DNA from: Herminiimonas sp.
GTDB taxonomy: Bacteria > Pseudomonadota > Gammaproteobacteria > Burkholderiales > Burkholderiaceae
Reading direction: 5' to 3'
DNA: 64,000 nucleotides
Assembly (NCBI RefSeq): GCF_030655415.1
Contig: NZ_JAURVN010000004.1
Span: forward strand, 124,001-188,000
Within the stretch, counting starts at the first letter, position 1; each line of letters starts with the position of its first letter. A model generated the notes under the pieces. It saw only the letters and a program-made list of their open reading frames with translations. It did not search any database and was not told the DNA's origin. Shown here one piece after another: positions 10,302 through 18,315 of the stretch. The position numbers were made by a program, and so were the translations under genes.

Positions 10302-12326
10302 TTACTCCGCGTCGCCTACTGCATCCACGGTCGATGCAAAAAACGTGCGCACCGCATCGAGTTCGCGTGTGCGTTTGAATGGCGGCAGACTTTGCCAGAT
10401 GCGTTTGCCGTAAGGCTTCGCGATCAAACGCGGGTCGCAAATCATTAGCACGCCACGATCAGTTTCATCGCGAATCAGACGGCCAGCGCCCTGCTTCAAG
10501 TTGATGATCGCTGCCGGCAATTGATGATGCATGAAGCCGTTCATGCCTTTGCGTTCTAGCGCTTCAATCCGTGCGGCCAGTACCGGATCATCGGGCGGCG
10601 AGAACGGCAATTTATCGATAATCACCAGCGACAAGGCATCGCCGCGCACATCCACACCTTCCCAAAAACTCTGGCTGCCAATCAGCACCGCATTGCCGGC
10701 CGCACGGAAACGATCCAGCAATTCAGTGCGTCCTGCTTCGCCTTGCACCATCAATGGGAAGGGCAATTTGCGACGTTCAAATTCTTCTCGCAAACGCTCA
10801 GCGGAGCGATTGACCGCACGTATCGTCGTGCACAATAAAAATGCACCGCCACCCGCTGCTTCGATTACCGGTAATGCGGCGTCGATCACTGCATCGGTAT
10901 AATCGAGTGAATTAGGTTGCGGCAAGCCAGTTGGCACATACAACAAGCCCTGGCTATCGTAATCGAATGGACTCGGCCATGACTGCGCAGCCTCGTCCCA
11001 CAAACCCATTTGCGCCGTGTAGTGATTGAAGTCGTTTTTAACGGCCAGCGTTGCCGAAGTAAATATCCAGGTGCGCGGCACGCCTTCGCGCTGCTTATTG
11101 AATATCGGCGCGATAGAAAGTGGCGTTTGATGCAGTTGCAGCGAAGACGAAAATGCTTCTACCCACAGCACACTTTCCTGCCCAATAATCACATCACCCT
11201 TGGGCTTGTTCCATGCTTCCAGACGCGTTGCGATTTCAATTCCACGGACGCGACATTGCTCTATCGTCTCAGCGCGTTCAGCCTGCTTTTGCAAGACTGC
11301 GATCATGCCGTCCATTTCGTCCTTCAGCGTTTCCAGCGCAGGGAAAAACGGGCTGGACGGAGCAATCTGGTTGACTGCGAGACGCACAATATCCTGAGGA
11401 AAAGTCAGGCGCAGATCACGTGCAGCACGCTCGACCTTGCTCACGACGCTGGCCCAATCGGCGCCGTCACGCGCATGCGACAAACCTTCTGCCAACACGT
11501 CGCGGCATAATTCCAGCACGTTCGAGGTGGAAATCGTATCGCCGAAAAACAGCGTCGCTGTCTCTGGCAATTGATGCGCTTCATCAAAAATAATCGTGTT
11601 GGCTGATGGCAGCAATTCGGCCACGCCTGTGTCTTTCAACGCGACATCAGCAAAGAATAGGTGATGATTGACGACGACCACGTCGGCCTGCTGCGCTTCC
11701 TTGCGCGCCTTCATCACAAAGCAATCCTGATAATACTGACACTCGGCGCCCATGCATGTATCGCGCGTCGAGGTGACGAGATTCCATACCAGCGCCGTTT
11801 CCGGCACCTTCGATAATTCAGCCTTGTCACCAGAACCGGTGGTTTTCATGAAGCGCGAAATTTCGCGCAAATAGCCAACATCATCACGCGAAGTCAGACG
11901 ACCATTTTGCAATGTTCGCTCGAGATGGAAATGGCAAACATAGTTAGCACGACCTTTGAGCAAAGCGACCGAAACCGGCGCACCCAATGCCTTACGCACA
12001 GTCGGAATATCGCGCAGAAAAAGTTGATCCTGCAAGTTCTTGGTGCCGGTAGAAATGATGACCTTGCCGCCCCACAGCAAAGACGGCACCAGATATGCAA
12101 ATGTTTTACCAGTGCCGGTACCGGCTTCGGCGATCAAGGTATTTTGATTGACGATCGCATTGGCAATTGCCTTGGCCATCTCGGTTTGAGATTTGCGCGG
12201 ACGAAATCCGCCAACGGCATTGCCCAAAGGACTATCCACACCAAACAGCTGATCAAGCTCGGCATCGTGAGTGGCGACTTGTTGGGCAGTGGCACCAACG
12301 GGCAATGCGGCAGATTCAGCGGTCAA
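10302..12326 (-). CDS. DinG/YoaA-type ATP-dependent DNA helicase
   Basis: A 674-residue XPD-like superfamily 2 helicase. The Walker A region is LIAEAGTGTGKTFAYLVP, the Walker B is FDEAHQLPE, and a C-terminal helicase motif is GAGRLIRDETDRGVLMI. Cysteines between motifs I and II (CHFHLE, CMGAECQYYQDC) fit the iron-sulfur cluster of DinG, YoaA and XPD. These helicases unwind 5'-overhang DNA, forks and R-loops in DNA repair. The frame opens with TTG at 12326; an ATT lies one codon upstream and a stop shortly before, so the start is non-canonical. It is co-directional with surE, 90 bp away. I cannot choose between DinG and YoaA by eye. Confidence 0.88.
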   Translation of the reverse strand: MTAESAALPVGATAQQVATHDAELDQLFGVDSPLGNAVGGFRPRKSQTEMAKAIANAIVNQNTLIAEAGTGTGKTFAYLVPSLLWGGKVIISTGTKNLQDQLFLRDIPTVRKALGAPVSVALLKGRANYVCHFHLERTLQNGRLTSRDDVGYLREISRFMKTTGSGDKAELSKVPETALVWNLVTSTRDTCMGAECQYYQDCFVMKARKEAQQADVVVVNHHLFFADVALKDTGVAELLPSANTIIFDEAHQLPETATLFFGDTISTSNVLELCRDVLAEGLSHARDGADWASVVSKVERAARDLRLTFPQDIVRLAVNQIAPSSPFFPALETLKDEMDGMIAVLQKQAERAETIEQCRVRGIEIATRLEAWNKPKGDVIIGQESVLWVEAFSSSLQLHQTPLSIAPIFNKQREGVPRTWIFTSATLAVKNDFNHYTAQMGLWDEAAQSWPSPFDYDSQGLLYVPTGLPQPNSLDYTDAVIDAALPVIEAAGGGAFLLCTTIRAVNRSAERLREEFERRKLPFPLMVQGEAGRTELLDRFRAAGNAVLIGSQSFWEGVDVRGDALSLVIIDKLPFSPPDDPVLAARIEALERKGMNGFMHHQLPAAIINLKQGAGRLIRDETDRGVLMICDPRLIAKPYGKRIWQSLPPFKRTRELDAVRTFFASTVDAVGDAE

Positions 12327-12467
12327 AATAAAGTCTTGGGCGATGCGTTAAAAAAGGCGATGTTTCTGCGCCTGATGATGCAGGCAAACAGAGAAGAATA
12401 GTGAAACTGGATCAGGTGCGCAAATCACATAAAGCTTGTGACTATCCCTGGTCGCAAGCTCAAACGG

Positions 12468-12674
12468 CTAAGCAGGAATATCGGGAATCAGCTGCATTTT
12501 CAGCAAGGTGATGTTGTCCTTCAATTGCAATTTGCGTTTTTTCAAACGACGTAATTGTAACTCTTCATGCCGTCCGTCACGGATCAGGGTTTCGATCACT
12601 TCATCCAGATCGCGATGCTCGACTTCAAGTTCAACAATACGTTGGTGAATAGCTTGTGGAGAACTCATAGTCAT
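12468..12674 (-). CDS. Small DUF465 (YdcH-type) coiled-coil protein
   Basis: About 68 residues, rich in Leu, Arg, Lys and Glu (HQRIVELEVEHRDLDEVIETL then LRRLKKRKLQLKDNI), almost entirely helical. This matches the DUF465/YdcH family of small proteobacterial proteins, which has no firm function. The open frame reaches 12797, but the family-like part starts at the ATG at 12674 or the one at 12668. It is the last minus-strand gene before the divergent PP2C gene, and about 140 bp separate it from the helicase. Confidence 0.75.
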   Translation of the reverse strand: MTMSSPQAIHQRIVELEVEHRDLDEVIETLIRDGRHEELQLRRLKKRKLQLKDNITLLKMQLIPDIPA

Positions 12675-12856
12675 TTTGTCATTCTTGGCGATGTTGCACT
12701 TCAACGAGGACGCATCCCCATTGTCCACTACAAACGAAGTCGAATTATTCCGATCCTGTCGTAGCAAAATATCTACAAAAAGCGACTGATTCTGCATGTA
12801 AAAGACTACGCATGCGCAGAGTCGCTGGTTTTTATGTCATAAATACAAATAAAATC

Positions 12857-12879
12857 AATTGTAAAAAATTCTTACAATT
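12857..12879. promoter_or_regulatory. Perfect inverted repeat in the divergent DUF465 / PP2C promoter region
   Basis: Arms AATTGTAA and TTACAATT (8 bp each) flank a 7-bp AT-rich spacer. The repeat lies about 90 bp upstream of the PP2C start and 180 bp upstream of the DUF465 start, in the AT-richest part of the gap. Its form suits a dimeric repressor or activator site. There is no T-run to suggest a terminator. Confidence 0.4.
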
Positions 12880-12968
12880 TAAACGGGCTGCCTTTGATTG
12901 CCGTGCCAAGCACGCATGCAATAATCAAACGCAACAAATTTCCCTGCTAGTTTAATCCACCCAGACGT

Positions 12969-13766
12969 ATGAGCCAATACAAGATAGAAGCAGGAACCGG
13001 CCAGCATATTGGCGATCGCGCGGAACAACAAGATAGAACCGCATTGTTTGCCGCGCCCAAAGCTCCCGGTTACATGCTGGCAGTCTTGGCTGACGGCATG
13101 GGCAATCAAGGTGCGCTGGCGGCCGAACAAGTTATCAATACGGCAAAACAAATCTTCGAACGTTTTTCACCGCTGACCGATACGGTGGAAGACACGCTGC
13201 ATACAATTGCAAAAGAAGCCGATACCGTAATCAAGTTATCGGCCATGTCTTCCGACAAAAAGCCGCACAGCACGCTTGTCCTTTTGATCATCACGCCAGA
13301 AAACAGTGCGATCTGGGCGCACGTTGGCGATTCGCGCTTGTACTATTTTGAAGGCCCGAATTGCGTTAAACGCACGACCGATCACACTTATTTTGAGCAA
13401 TTGAAAGCCGAGAACAAACTGGACGAGATCAAAGCCAAAGATCCGCTACTCGTCAATCTGTTGGTCAATGTACTTGGCAGCAGCAGTGATTACACTCTGG
13501 CGATCAACCGCCGCGATGGCTTGAAGATAGGCGACTCCTTCCTGCTCTGCAGCGATGGGCTCTGGCGCTATTTCAACGAAGCGGAATTGGGCGCCGCCGT
13601 GGCGATGAACACGCCACGCAAGGCGAGCGAAATGTTGATCGCCAAAGCACGCGAACGCGCCGTCAACGGCAAAGCAGACAATTGCACTTTAGCTATCGTC
13701 AAGCTGGTCAAAGTACCGAAAGAAGTTAAAGATTACACAGTGAAGAAAATGCGGCGCGCCGTCTGA
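12969..13766 (+). CDS. PP2C-family serine/threonine protein phosphatase
   Basis: A 265-residue soluble phosphatase. The metal-binding acidic residues are visible in order: GDRAEQQDRT near the N-terminus, VLADGMGNQGALAAE, WAHVGDSRLYYF, LLCSDGLWRYF and, near the end, KADNCTLAIV. These match PP2C motifs, so it should be active with Mn/Mg. There is no membrane segment or receiver domain. No Hanks-type kinase partner is adjacent. A large c-di-GMP sensor lies 210 bp downstream in the same direction, and the two may share a transcript. The substrate is unknown. Confidence 0.88.
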   Translation: MSQYKIEAGTGQHIGDRAEQQDRTALFAAPKAPGYMLAVLADGMGNQGALAAEQVINTAKQIFERFSPLTDTVEDTLHTIAKEADTVIKLSAMSSDKKPHSTLVLLIITPENSAIWAHVGDSRLYYFEGPNCVKRTTDHTYFEQLKAENKLDEIKAKDPLLVNLLVNVLGSSSDYTLAINRRDGLKIGDSFLLCSDGLWRYFNEAELGAAVAMNTPRKASEMLIAKARERAVNGKADNCTLAIVKLVKVPKEVKDYTVKKMRRAV

Positions 13767-13975
13767 CGGCTACAAATCAGCATGCGGCGTCAGCTATTTT
13801 TTCTACCCAACAGAAATTACGGAAACTCTTTTCCGGCTCCCCCAGTCTGAGTAATCAGGGAAATGACTGGAAAAATCGCACACTTATGCGATCAGAATCA
13901 GTCATTATTAAAGTCGAAGCTACGCGCCATATTTAACGCAGCTTTTAATCGACGGTCATTTTAAAAGTCCACGCA

Positions 13976-16777
13976 TTGAACAAACCGCTGCGCTCATATT
14001 TCAATTTCGATAGCTTGCGTGTGCGCTTGCTTGTATTAGTGTTGCTCGCGATTGTGCCGCCTGTGATTCTGACCGTGTACGGCGCGTGGAAAGAAAGACA
14101 ACAAGCCGTCAGCATTGCCGAAGACAATCTGCAACAACTGACCCAATTAGCGGCGACCAGCGAAGCCCGCTCCATCGAAGGCACCAAACAGTTATTGAGC
14201 GTGCTTTCGACGCTGCCTGAACTGCGTGGCAACACAAAAACCTGCAGCGAATTTCTTGCCAAAATCCTCAAAAGAAATGAAGGCTACGTCAATTTCGGCG
14301 TGATTCAATTGAACGGCGACGTCAACTGCAGCGCAATGCCCTTGAATGGCAAGCTTAATGTGGCAGACCGACCGCATTTCAAACGAGCATTACACGAGCA
14401 GACTTTTATCGCCGGCGATTATGTATTTGGTAACGCCTTACGCAAACATGCGATCAACCTGACCTATCCGGTCTTCGACAATAACGGTATTGTGCAAGCG
14501 GTGATTTTTGCCGCCCTCGATTTGAACTACCTCGATCGCTTTGTCAGCGATATTGCACTCCCTGCCGGCGCGGTCCTCATCACCGCCGACAGCAACGGCA
14601 CCATCATTGCCAGACGGCCAGACCCGGATAAATGGATAGGCACACGTACCTCGCAATCCTTATTCGACGTCATGATCAAGGTCGGCTTCGGCACCTCCGA
14701 ATTAACAGATGCGGATGGCATCACGCGTCTGCATGCATTCGCGCCAGTCGGCACCAGTAACATCTCCAATTTCAAAGTCAGTATCGGCATCCCGCTCGAG
14801 GATATTGTGGCGCCAGCCAATCATTTACAAATGATGGAACTGAGCACCTTGGCAATCATTGCTTTACTCGCGTTGGTAGCCGTCTGGTTTGTAGGCGACG
14901 TCATCATTTTGCGGCGCGTCAAGGCGCTGGTAAGAACGGCTGACCAAGTAGCAGCCGGCGATCTCGATGCGCGCACTGGAATCAAATACGGCAAGGAAGA
15001 AATCAGCCAACTTGCGCGGGCCTTCGACGGTATGGTGAGCTCGCTACAGGAACACGAATCAGATCGCGAACTATCGCAGGCAATTTTGTTCGCTGAAAAA
15101 GAACGTGCACAAGTTACGCTCGAGTCGATTGCTGACGCGGTCATCACAACAGACAATCGCGGCAATATTGAATACATGAACCGCGTCGCAGAAAAACTGA
15201 CCGGCTGGAAAAATATAGAAGCGCAAGGTTTGCCATCGACAGATGTTTTCAAGATTCTCAATGGCTTTACTCGAGAGTCGGTTCCTAATCCAGTTGAACT
15301 GGTGCTCGCGCAACAAAGCAATGTCGAATTGATCAAGGACACCGTGCTACTGAGCCGCGACGGCACCGAATATGCGGTAGAAGATTCCGCTGCGCCTATA
15401 CGCAATCGCGAAGGTCGCATCATCGGCGTGGTGCTGGTATTCCACGATGTTAGCGATTCACGCAAACTGGCTATCCAGTTGTCGCATCAGGCAGCACACG
15501 ATCCTTTGACCGGTTTATTCAATCGCCGCGAATTCGAACGTCGTCTGGAACTGGCAATAGATACGCTGGCACGGCAATCCAAACAGCATGCGCTGTTGTA
15601 TATGGATCTGGATCAATTCAAGATTGTCAATGACACTTGCGGTCACAGCGCCGGTGATGAACTGCTCCGGCAAATCACTGCGTTGCTGCAACCCCTGGTG
15701 CGTGACAGCGATACGCTCGCGCGTCTAGGCGGCGATGAGTTTGGCGCATTCCTGGAAAATTGCTCGCCTGAATCAGCCAGCCGCATTGCGGAAAAATTAC
15801 GACAAACGATTTGTGATTTTCATTTTGTCTGGCAAGACAAAATATTCCCGATTGGCGTCAGCATAGGCTTGGTTAATTTCAGCACCAATGTGCTGTCTTT
15901 GCCCGATCTGTTAAGCGCTGCTGATACCGCATGCTATGTCGCCAAAGATTCTGGTCGTAACCGCGTACATATCTACAGACCGGAAGATCATCAACTCGCT
16001 GCGCGCGAAGGTGAAGTCAAGTGGAATGAACGCATACAAAAAGCATTTGAAAACGATAGATTCCATTTGCTATCGCAGCGCATCGTCAGCATCCAACCGG
16101 ACAAGAAAAACTTTTCCTTCGACGAGTTGAGCCTGGTGATGGCGGACGAATCCGGCAAGTTGATTCCGACCTCGGCTTTCCTGCCTGCGGCTGAACGCTA
16201 TCACTTCATGCCGACCATTGATCGTTGGATAATACGTACGGCCTTTGCACAACATGCTGCGGCACTGAAGAAATCGCCTAGTGAAAATCTGCATTTGATG
16301 TTCGTCAAAATTTCCGGCAGTTCGCTTGATGATGAAAGCTTCCTCGACTTTATCAAGGAACAATTCACTCACTACGCACTGCCCTTCGAATCCATCTGCT
16401 TTGCGATTGCAGAAACCACTGCGATTACCAATTTGACCCGCGCCCTGAACTTCATAGGCAAGCTCAAACCACTGGGCTGCAAAGTCGCGCTCGATGATTT
16501 TGGTAGCGGCATGTCCTCGTTTGCCTACCTCAAACATTTGCATGTAGATTTCCTGAAAATTGACGGTAGCTACGTCAGGGGCATGGCGACTGATCCTGTA
16601 GATTGCGCCAAGATCGAAGCGATACAAAACATCAGCGGCGTGATGGGAATTGAAACCATCGCGCAAAACGTCGAAGACGATATCACGCTAGACAAACTGA
16701 AAAGCATAGGCATAGGCTACGCGCAAGGCGGCATCATCAATCCGAAGGTTCCATTTTATCCACCAGCCACTGAATAA
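13976..16777 (+). CDS. Membrane sensor diguanylate cyclase: Cache-HAMP-PAS-GGDEF with degenerate EAL
   Basis: 933 residues. An N-terminal membrane helix (about 17-36), a periplasmic Cache-like sensor (40-285), a second helix (290-310), HAMP (310-362), PAS (378-492), GGDEF (500-670) and an EAL-like domain (680-925). GGDEF is intact at 585-589, with the inhibitory RxxD site (RDSD, 576-579) exactly five residues before it, so it should make c-di-GMP with product inhibition. The EAL part keeps DDFGSG and KIDG. It has Val in place of the Arg of EALLR, Lys for the metal-binding Asn (VKIS), and AQNVE for AEGVE. It is probably not an active phosphodiesterase. The only plausible start is TTG at 13976; no ATG precedes the first membrane helix. 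Confidence 0.85.
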   Translation: MNKPLRSYFNFDSLRVRLLVLVLLAIVPPVILTVYGAWKERQQAVSIAEDNLQQLTQLAATSEARSIEGTKQLLSVLSTLPELRGNTKTCSEFLAKILKRNEGYVNFGVIQLNGDVNCSAMPLNGKLNVADRPHFKRALHEQTFIAGDYVFGNALRKHAINLTYPVFDNNGIVQAVIFAALDLNYLDRFVSDIALPAGAVLITADSNGTIIARRPDPDKWIGTRTSQSLFDVMIKVGFGTSELTDADGITRLHAFAPVGTSNISNFKVSIGIPLEDIVAPANHLQMMELSTLAIIALLALVAVWFVGDVIILRRVKALVRTADQVAAGDLDARTGIKYGKEEISQLARAFDGMVSSLQEHESDRELSQAILFAEKERAQVTLESIADAVITTDNRGNIEYMNRVAEKLTGWKNIEAQGLPSTDVFKILNGFTRESVPNPVELVLAQQSNVELIKDTVLLSRDGTEYAVEDSAAPIRNREGRIIGVVLVFHDVSDSRKLAIQLSHQAAHDPLTGLFNRREFERRLELAIDTLARQSKQHALLYMDLDQFKIVNDTCGHSAGDELLRQITALLQPLVRDSDTLARLGGDEFGAFLENCSPESASRIAEKLRQTICDFHFVWQDKIFPIGVSIGLVNFSTNVLSLPDLLSAADTACYVAKDSGRNRVHIYRPEDHQLAAREGEVKWNERIQKAFENDRFHLLSQRIVSIQPDKKNFSFDELSLVMADESGKLIPTSAFLPAAERYHFMPTIDRWIIRTAFAQHAAALKKSPSENLHLMFVKISGSSLDDESFLDFIKEQFTHYALPFESICFAIAETTAITNLTRALNFIGKLKPLGCKVALDDFGSGMSSFAYLKHLHVDFLKIDGSYVRGMATDPVDCAKIEAIQNISGVMGIETIAQNVEDDITLDKLKSIGIGYAQGGIINPKVPFYPPATE

Positions 16778-16820
16778 ATTGATGCTTGGATCAGATTCCA
16801 ATACTTTGGAAATCAATTGA

Positions 16821-16859
16821 AAAAAAGCCTGCGACACAATGTGTGTCGCAGGCTTTTTT
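16821..16859. terminator. Bidirectional rho-independent terminator
   Basis: A long perfect stem (AAAAAAGCCTGCGACACA paired with its complement, 3-base loop) with T-runs on both strands. It separates the plus-strand diguanylate cyclase gene from the minus-strand DUF883 gene. Confidence 0.93.
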
Positions 16860-16889
16860 CTTACAAGCCACTTTCAAGTGGCATCAAAT

Positions 16890-17201
16890 TTAGCGTACCG
16901 TTCTTTTCGAAAAGATAACGCCCAACAACAAGCCAACACCAGCGGACAGTGTTACTGCCTTCCATGGATTTTGATGAACGTAGTCATCAGTCGAAGCTGC
17001 GACTTCCTTGGTTTTTGCAGCAGCAACGGACGGCACTTCCTTCGCAGTCGCGATAGCGGAATTAAACAATTCCACACACTTCGCGCTCAGCTCGCCAGTT
17101 TTCTCCACTGCATCGTCATGCGCTTCACGCGCCATTTTTTTTGCGTCACGTGACAAGGTTTTCAAGTCGTCGGTAACAGCATCCAGTTTTACTTCAGCCA
17201 T
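16890..17201 (-). CDS. DUF883 (YqjD/ElaB-type) membrane-anchored protein
   Basis: A 103-residue protein with a long amphipathic helical region (DAVTDDLKTLSRDAKKMAREAHDD) followed by a C-terminal membrane anchor (VTLSAGVGLLLGVIFSKR). This is the layout of the YqjD/ElaB/DUF883 family. In E. coli those proteins bind ribosomes and the inner membrane in stationary phase under RpoS control. An AAGGAG ribosome-binding site precedes the ATG. It lies 65 bp downstream of the DUF2383 gene in the same direction, so the pair may be one stress operon. Function here is inferred from the family only. Confidence 0.82.
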   Translation of the reverse strand: MAEVKLDAVTDDLKTLSRDAKKMAREAHDDAVEKTGELSAKCVELFNSAIATAKEVPSVAAAKTKEVAASTDDYVHQNPWKAVTLSAGVGLLLGVIFSKRTVR

Positions 17202-17265
17202 GTTGAGCTCCTTGGTAAATCAAGTGGAAGAAAAAGAATGCGCCCAAACAGACGCATTCGACTTT

Positions 17266-17718
17266 TTACAATGCAGCGGCACGTGCGCGATCACGCAGAA
17301 CTTTGATCGCATCGTGATTTTGCAAGACACCTTGATATTGACGTTCGATAACTGCTTTAACATCGAGCGGCAGATCTTTTTCCAGCGCGTTGCGATAGCT
17401 TTTCTTCGCGACGTCTTCACCGCGTTCGCATTCGTTCAGCACTGCTTCATCATCTTTGCCCATTACCGCAGACTTGATATCGATCCAGCGGCGATGCAAG
17501 GTGCCAGCCAAACTGCTTTTTGTTTCTGGATCACCACCGTGTGCGATCACCAGAGCTGACAATTCACGAGCTGAAGTTGAACAGCTTGCTGCATAGGTCA
17601 GCAAGGTTTGTTTAAGTTGCGGATCGACGATATCTTCAGCGCAGCTTTTAAAGCCTTCTTCACCGTCTTTGCAAGTTTCAATCAGGTCGTTGAGAGTAGA
17701 AATAACGTCGTTATTCAT
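17266..17718 (-). CDS. PA2169-family four-helix-bundle protein (DUF2383)
   Basis: A 150-residue helical protein. It starts MNNDVISTLNDLIETCKDGEEGF and carries the family pattern of a ferritin-like four-helix bundle (SCAEDIVDPQLKQTLLTYA, then DDEAVLNECERGEDVAKKSY). The family is widespread in proteobacteria and often stress-induced, but its biochemistry is unknown. The frame extends to 17814. I chose 17718 because a ribosome-binding sequence (AAAGGAA) precedes it and the family N-terminus begins there. It sits upstream of the DUF883 gene. Confidence 0.78.
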   Translation of the reverse strand: MNNDVISTLNDLIETCKDGEEGFKSCAEDIVDPQLKQTLLTYAASCSTSARELSALVIAHGGDPETKSSLAGTLHRRWIDIKSAVMGKDDEAVLNECERGEDVAKKSYRNALEKDLPLDVKAVIERQYQGVLQNHDAIKVLRDRARAAAL

Positions 17719-18315
17719 CGCAGTTCCTTTCAAAATATCGCGTTTGTAACGCGGGTTTGATAGAGAAGGGAAAAAGCTTTGTTGCTGAATCGAAGACGCT
17801 GTTATCAGCATCAAATATTTTCAGCAGAAAACACAATGCCATTACCAAATCTCTATCGCGAAGGTCGTCGACAAGTGATGCGCCGACATTGGAATCAACT
17901 ATGAAGCAAACACACATACGCCTCTGTTCGACATCGCACATAAATGCGCAATGCATATATTTTTATTATTACTTTCAAGAGGGAATCAATTGAATTCGAC
18001 AATCTAAACTTATGTTAACCATTGTGTCGCACACGGCGACTTGCCTGCTAGCAAGGTACAATATGGAAGATCATACATCGCTGTGAAACACATTTTCTAT
18101 TCGCCTTTGTGTTCATGTCATCAGGTCTACAGACATCGAATTGATAACGTGAATTGTCGTACTACCAACTCAAATGTTCTGAAGAGTCTGGTCATTGGTT
18201 TTTCTGCGTAGTCCCTGTTCGTCTGACGATGCCCTGGTGGCGCAAGCTTGCCCGACACCAAACCGCACTTTCGTATCGTTCTGTTTGTCCAATATTGAGT
18301 AATGAAGTTTCTATT
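17719..18315. other. Intergenic region between the DUF2383 and MHYT genes, no gene
   Basis: About 600 bp that hold the divergent promoters. Short open frames occur on both strands, but none has a ribosome-binding site or a protein-like composition. If the alternative upstream start of the MHYT protein (18154) were used, the last 160 bp would be coding. That extra peptide does not resemble an MHYT N-terminus. Confidence 0.45.

Noticed and set aside
10192..10440. Small minus-strand frame overlapping the surE start and the helicase end
   Set aside because: Overlaps both genes out of frame and has a Cys/Arg-rich random composition.
12327..12401. Plus-strand tail reading LGDALKKAMFLRLMMQANREE that looks coding
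   Set aside because: It is the end of an antisense frame across the helicase; no start or ribosome-binding site makes it a separate gene.
12468..12797. Upstream start (12797) for the DUF465 protein
   Set aside because: The extra residues do not resemble the family and would overlap the AT-rich promoter region.
16070..16666. Minus-strand open frame inside the diguanylate cyclase
   Set aside because: Opposite strand of the EAL-like domain; no independent signals.
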